Below are positions 36,609 to 36,957 of a stretch of DNA of 36,957 nucleotides, piece after piece (positions within the stretch are counted from its first letter, which is position 1; each line of letters begins with the position of its first letter). The notes beneath the pieces are model-generated. The model saw nothing but the letters and a program-made list of their open reading frames with translations. It ran no database searches and was not told the DNA's origin. Origin of the DNA: an uncultured Pelagibacteraceae bacterium (GTDB taxonomy: Bacteria > Pseudomonadota > Alphaproteobacteria > Pelagibacterales > Pelagibacteraceae). The stretch is from assembly GCA_902578325.1 (NCBI GenBank), contig CACHCM010000007.1:1-36957 (forward strand), in the 5' to 3' direction. A program made the translations under genes and the position numbers.

Positions 36609-36957
36609 TTAAAATTTAAAAAAAATTTTAATTGATATGATTAATCCCACTAATGCAGCAGGTATACCTCTGCTGAGAAAAAAAATCCCAATCAGCAATA
36701 TCTCTTCTAAAGTAAATATATTTAATAATAATAATGCTGTTTCTCTCGCACCAACACCGTTAAAACTTATTGGTATAGAACTTATTATTGATATGTAAGA
36801 TAATATAAAAGCAGAGTGGTAAATATTAGAATTAAACAAATTAAATGAGTGCAAAAAAATTATAAAGTGAATTAAACTCAAAGAAAAAATTATAATATTA
36901 CAAATCAATAACTTTTTATTTATGTAGAATTCTAACAAAAGCTTAAGGTATTTTGAT
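36609..36957 (-). CDS. UPF0104/LPG_synthase_TM (flippase-like) membrane protein, C-terminal fragment running off the right edge
   Basis: Frame open to the window edge (SKYLKLLLEFYINKK...); IPISFNGVGARETALLLL motif. Confidence 0.65.
   Translation of the reverse strand, partial: SKYLKLLLEFYINKKLLICNIIIFSLSLIHFIIFLHSFNLFNSNIYHSAFILSYISIISSIPISFNGVGARETALLLLNIFTLEEILLIGIFFLSRGIPAALVGLIISIKIFFKF

Noticed and set aside
36565-36615. AT-only imperfect hairpins (aaatatta...taatattt) as a terminator
   Set aside because: Expected by chance in nearly pure A/T sequence; no GC stem.
1-36957. CRISPR arrays, tRNA/rRNA genes, integrases, transposases, prophage or anti-phage defence genes
   Set aside because: None recognised by reading both strands and the ORF list; island identity rests on glycan gene content only.

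Overview
The window is an extremely AT-rich, densely packed surface-polysaccharide / nucleotide-sugar biosynthesis island. From gene content and composition I infer a SAR11-like or similar streamlined marine bacterium; this is inference only. Recognisable content: a partial NeuB-type synthase (left edge, minus), a GT2-cytidylyltransferase fusion, many SDR epimerases/dehydratases, an FkbH-ACP-AAC(3)-VOC-PhyH cassette, HddA and HldE/GmhA-type heptose genes, a split transketolase with several methyltransferases, a WbuC cupin, a B12-binding-type radical SAM protein, a flippase-like ABC transporter and a truncated UPF0104/LPG-synthase-TM-like membrane protein at the right edge. A cobalamin-riboswitch-controlled BtuB-like TonB receptor plus a small membrane protein sits mid-island on the minus strand. 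Main points for follow-up: (1) an abrupt head-to-head junction near 545-562 that truncates both neuB and a GT2 gene (true inversion or amplification/assembly chimera); (2) an RmlD-like SDR split exactly at an A10 tract, plus several A10-A13 tracts in surface-glycan genes (slippage, phase variation or sequencing error); (3) a possible link between cobalamin uptake and a B12-type radical SAM enzyme in the glycan island; (4) an ACP-dependent sugar-acylation cassette; (5) a split-transketolase sugar-branching/extension cassette; (6) several enzymes with altered catalytic motifs. No tRNA, rRNA, CRISPR, integrase or transposase was recognised.
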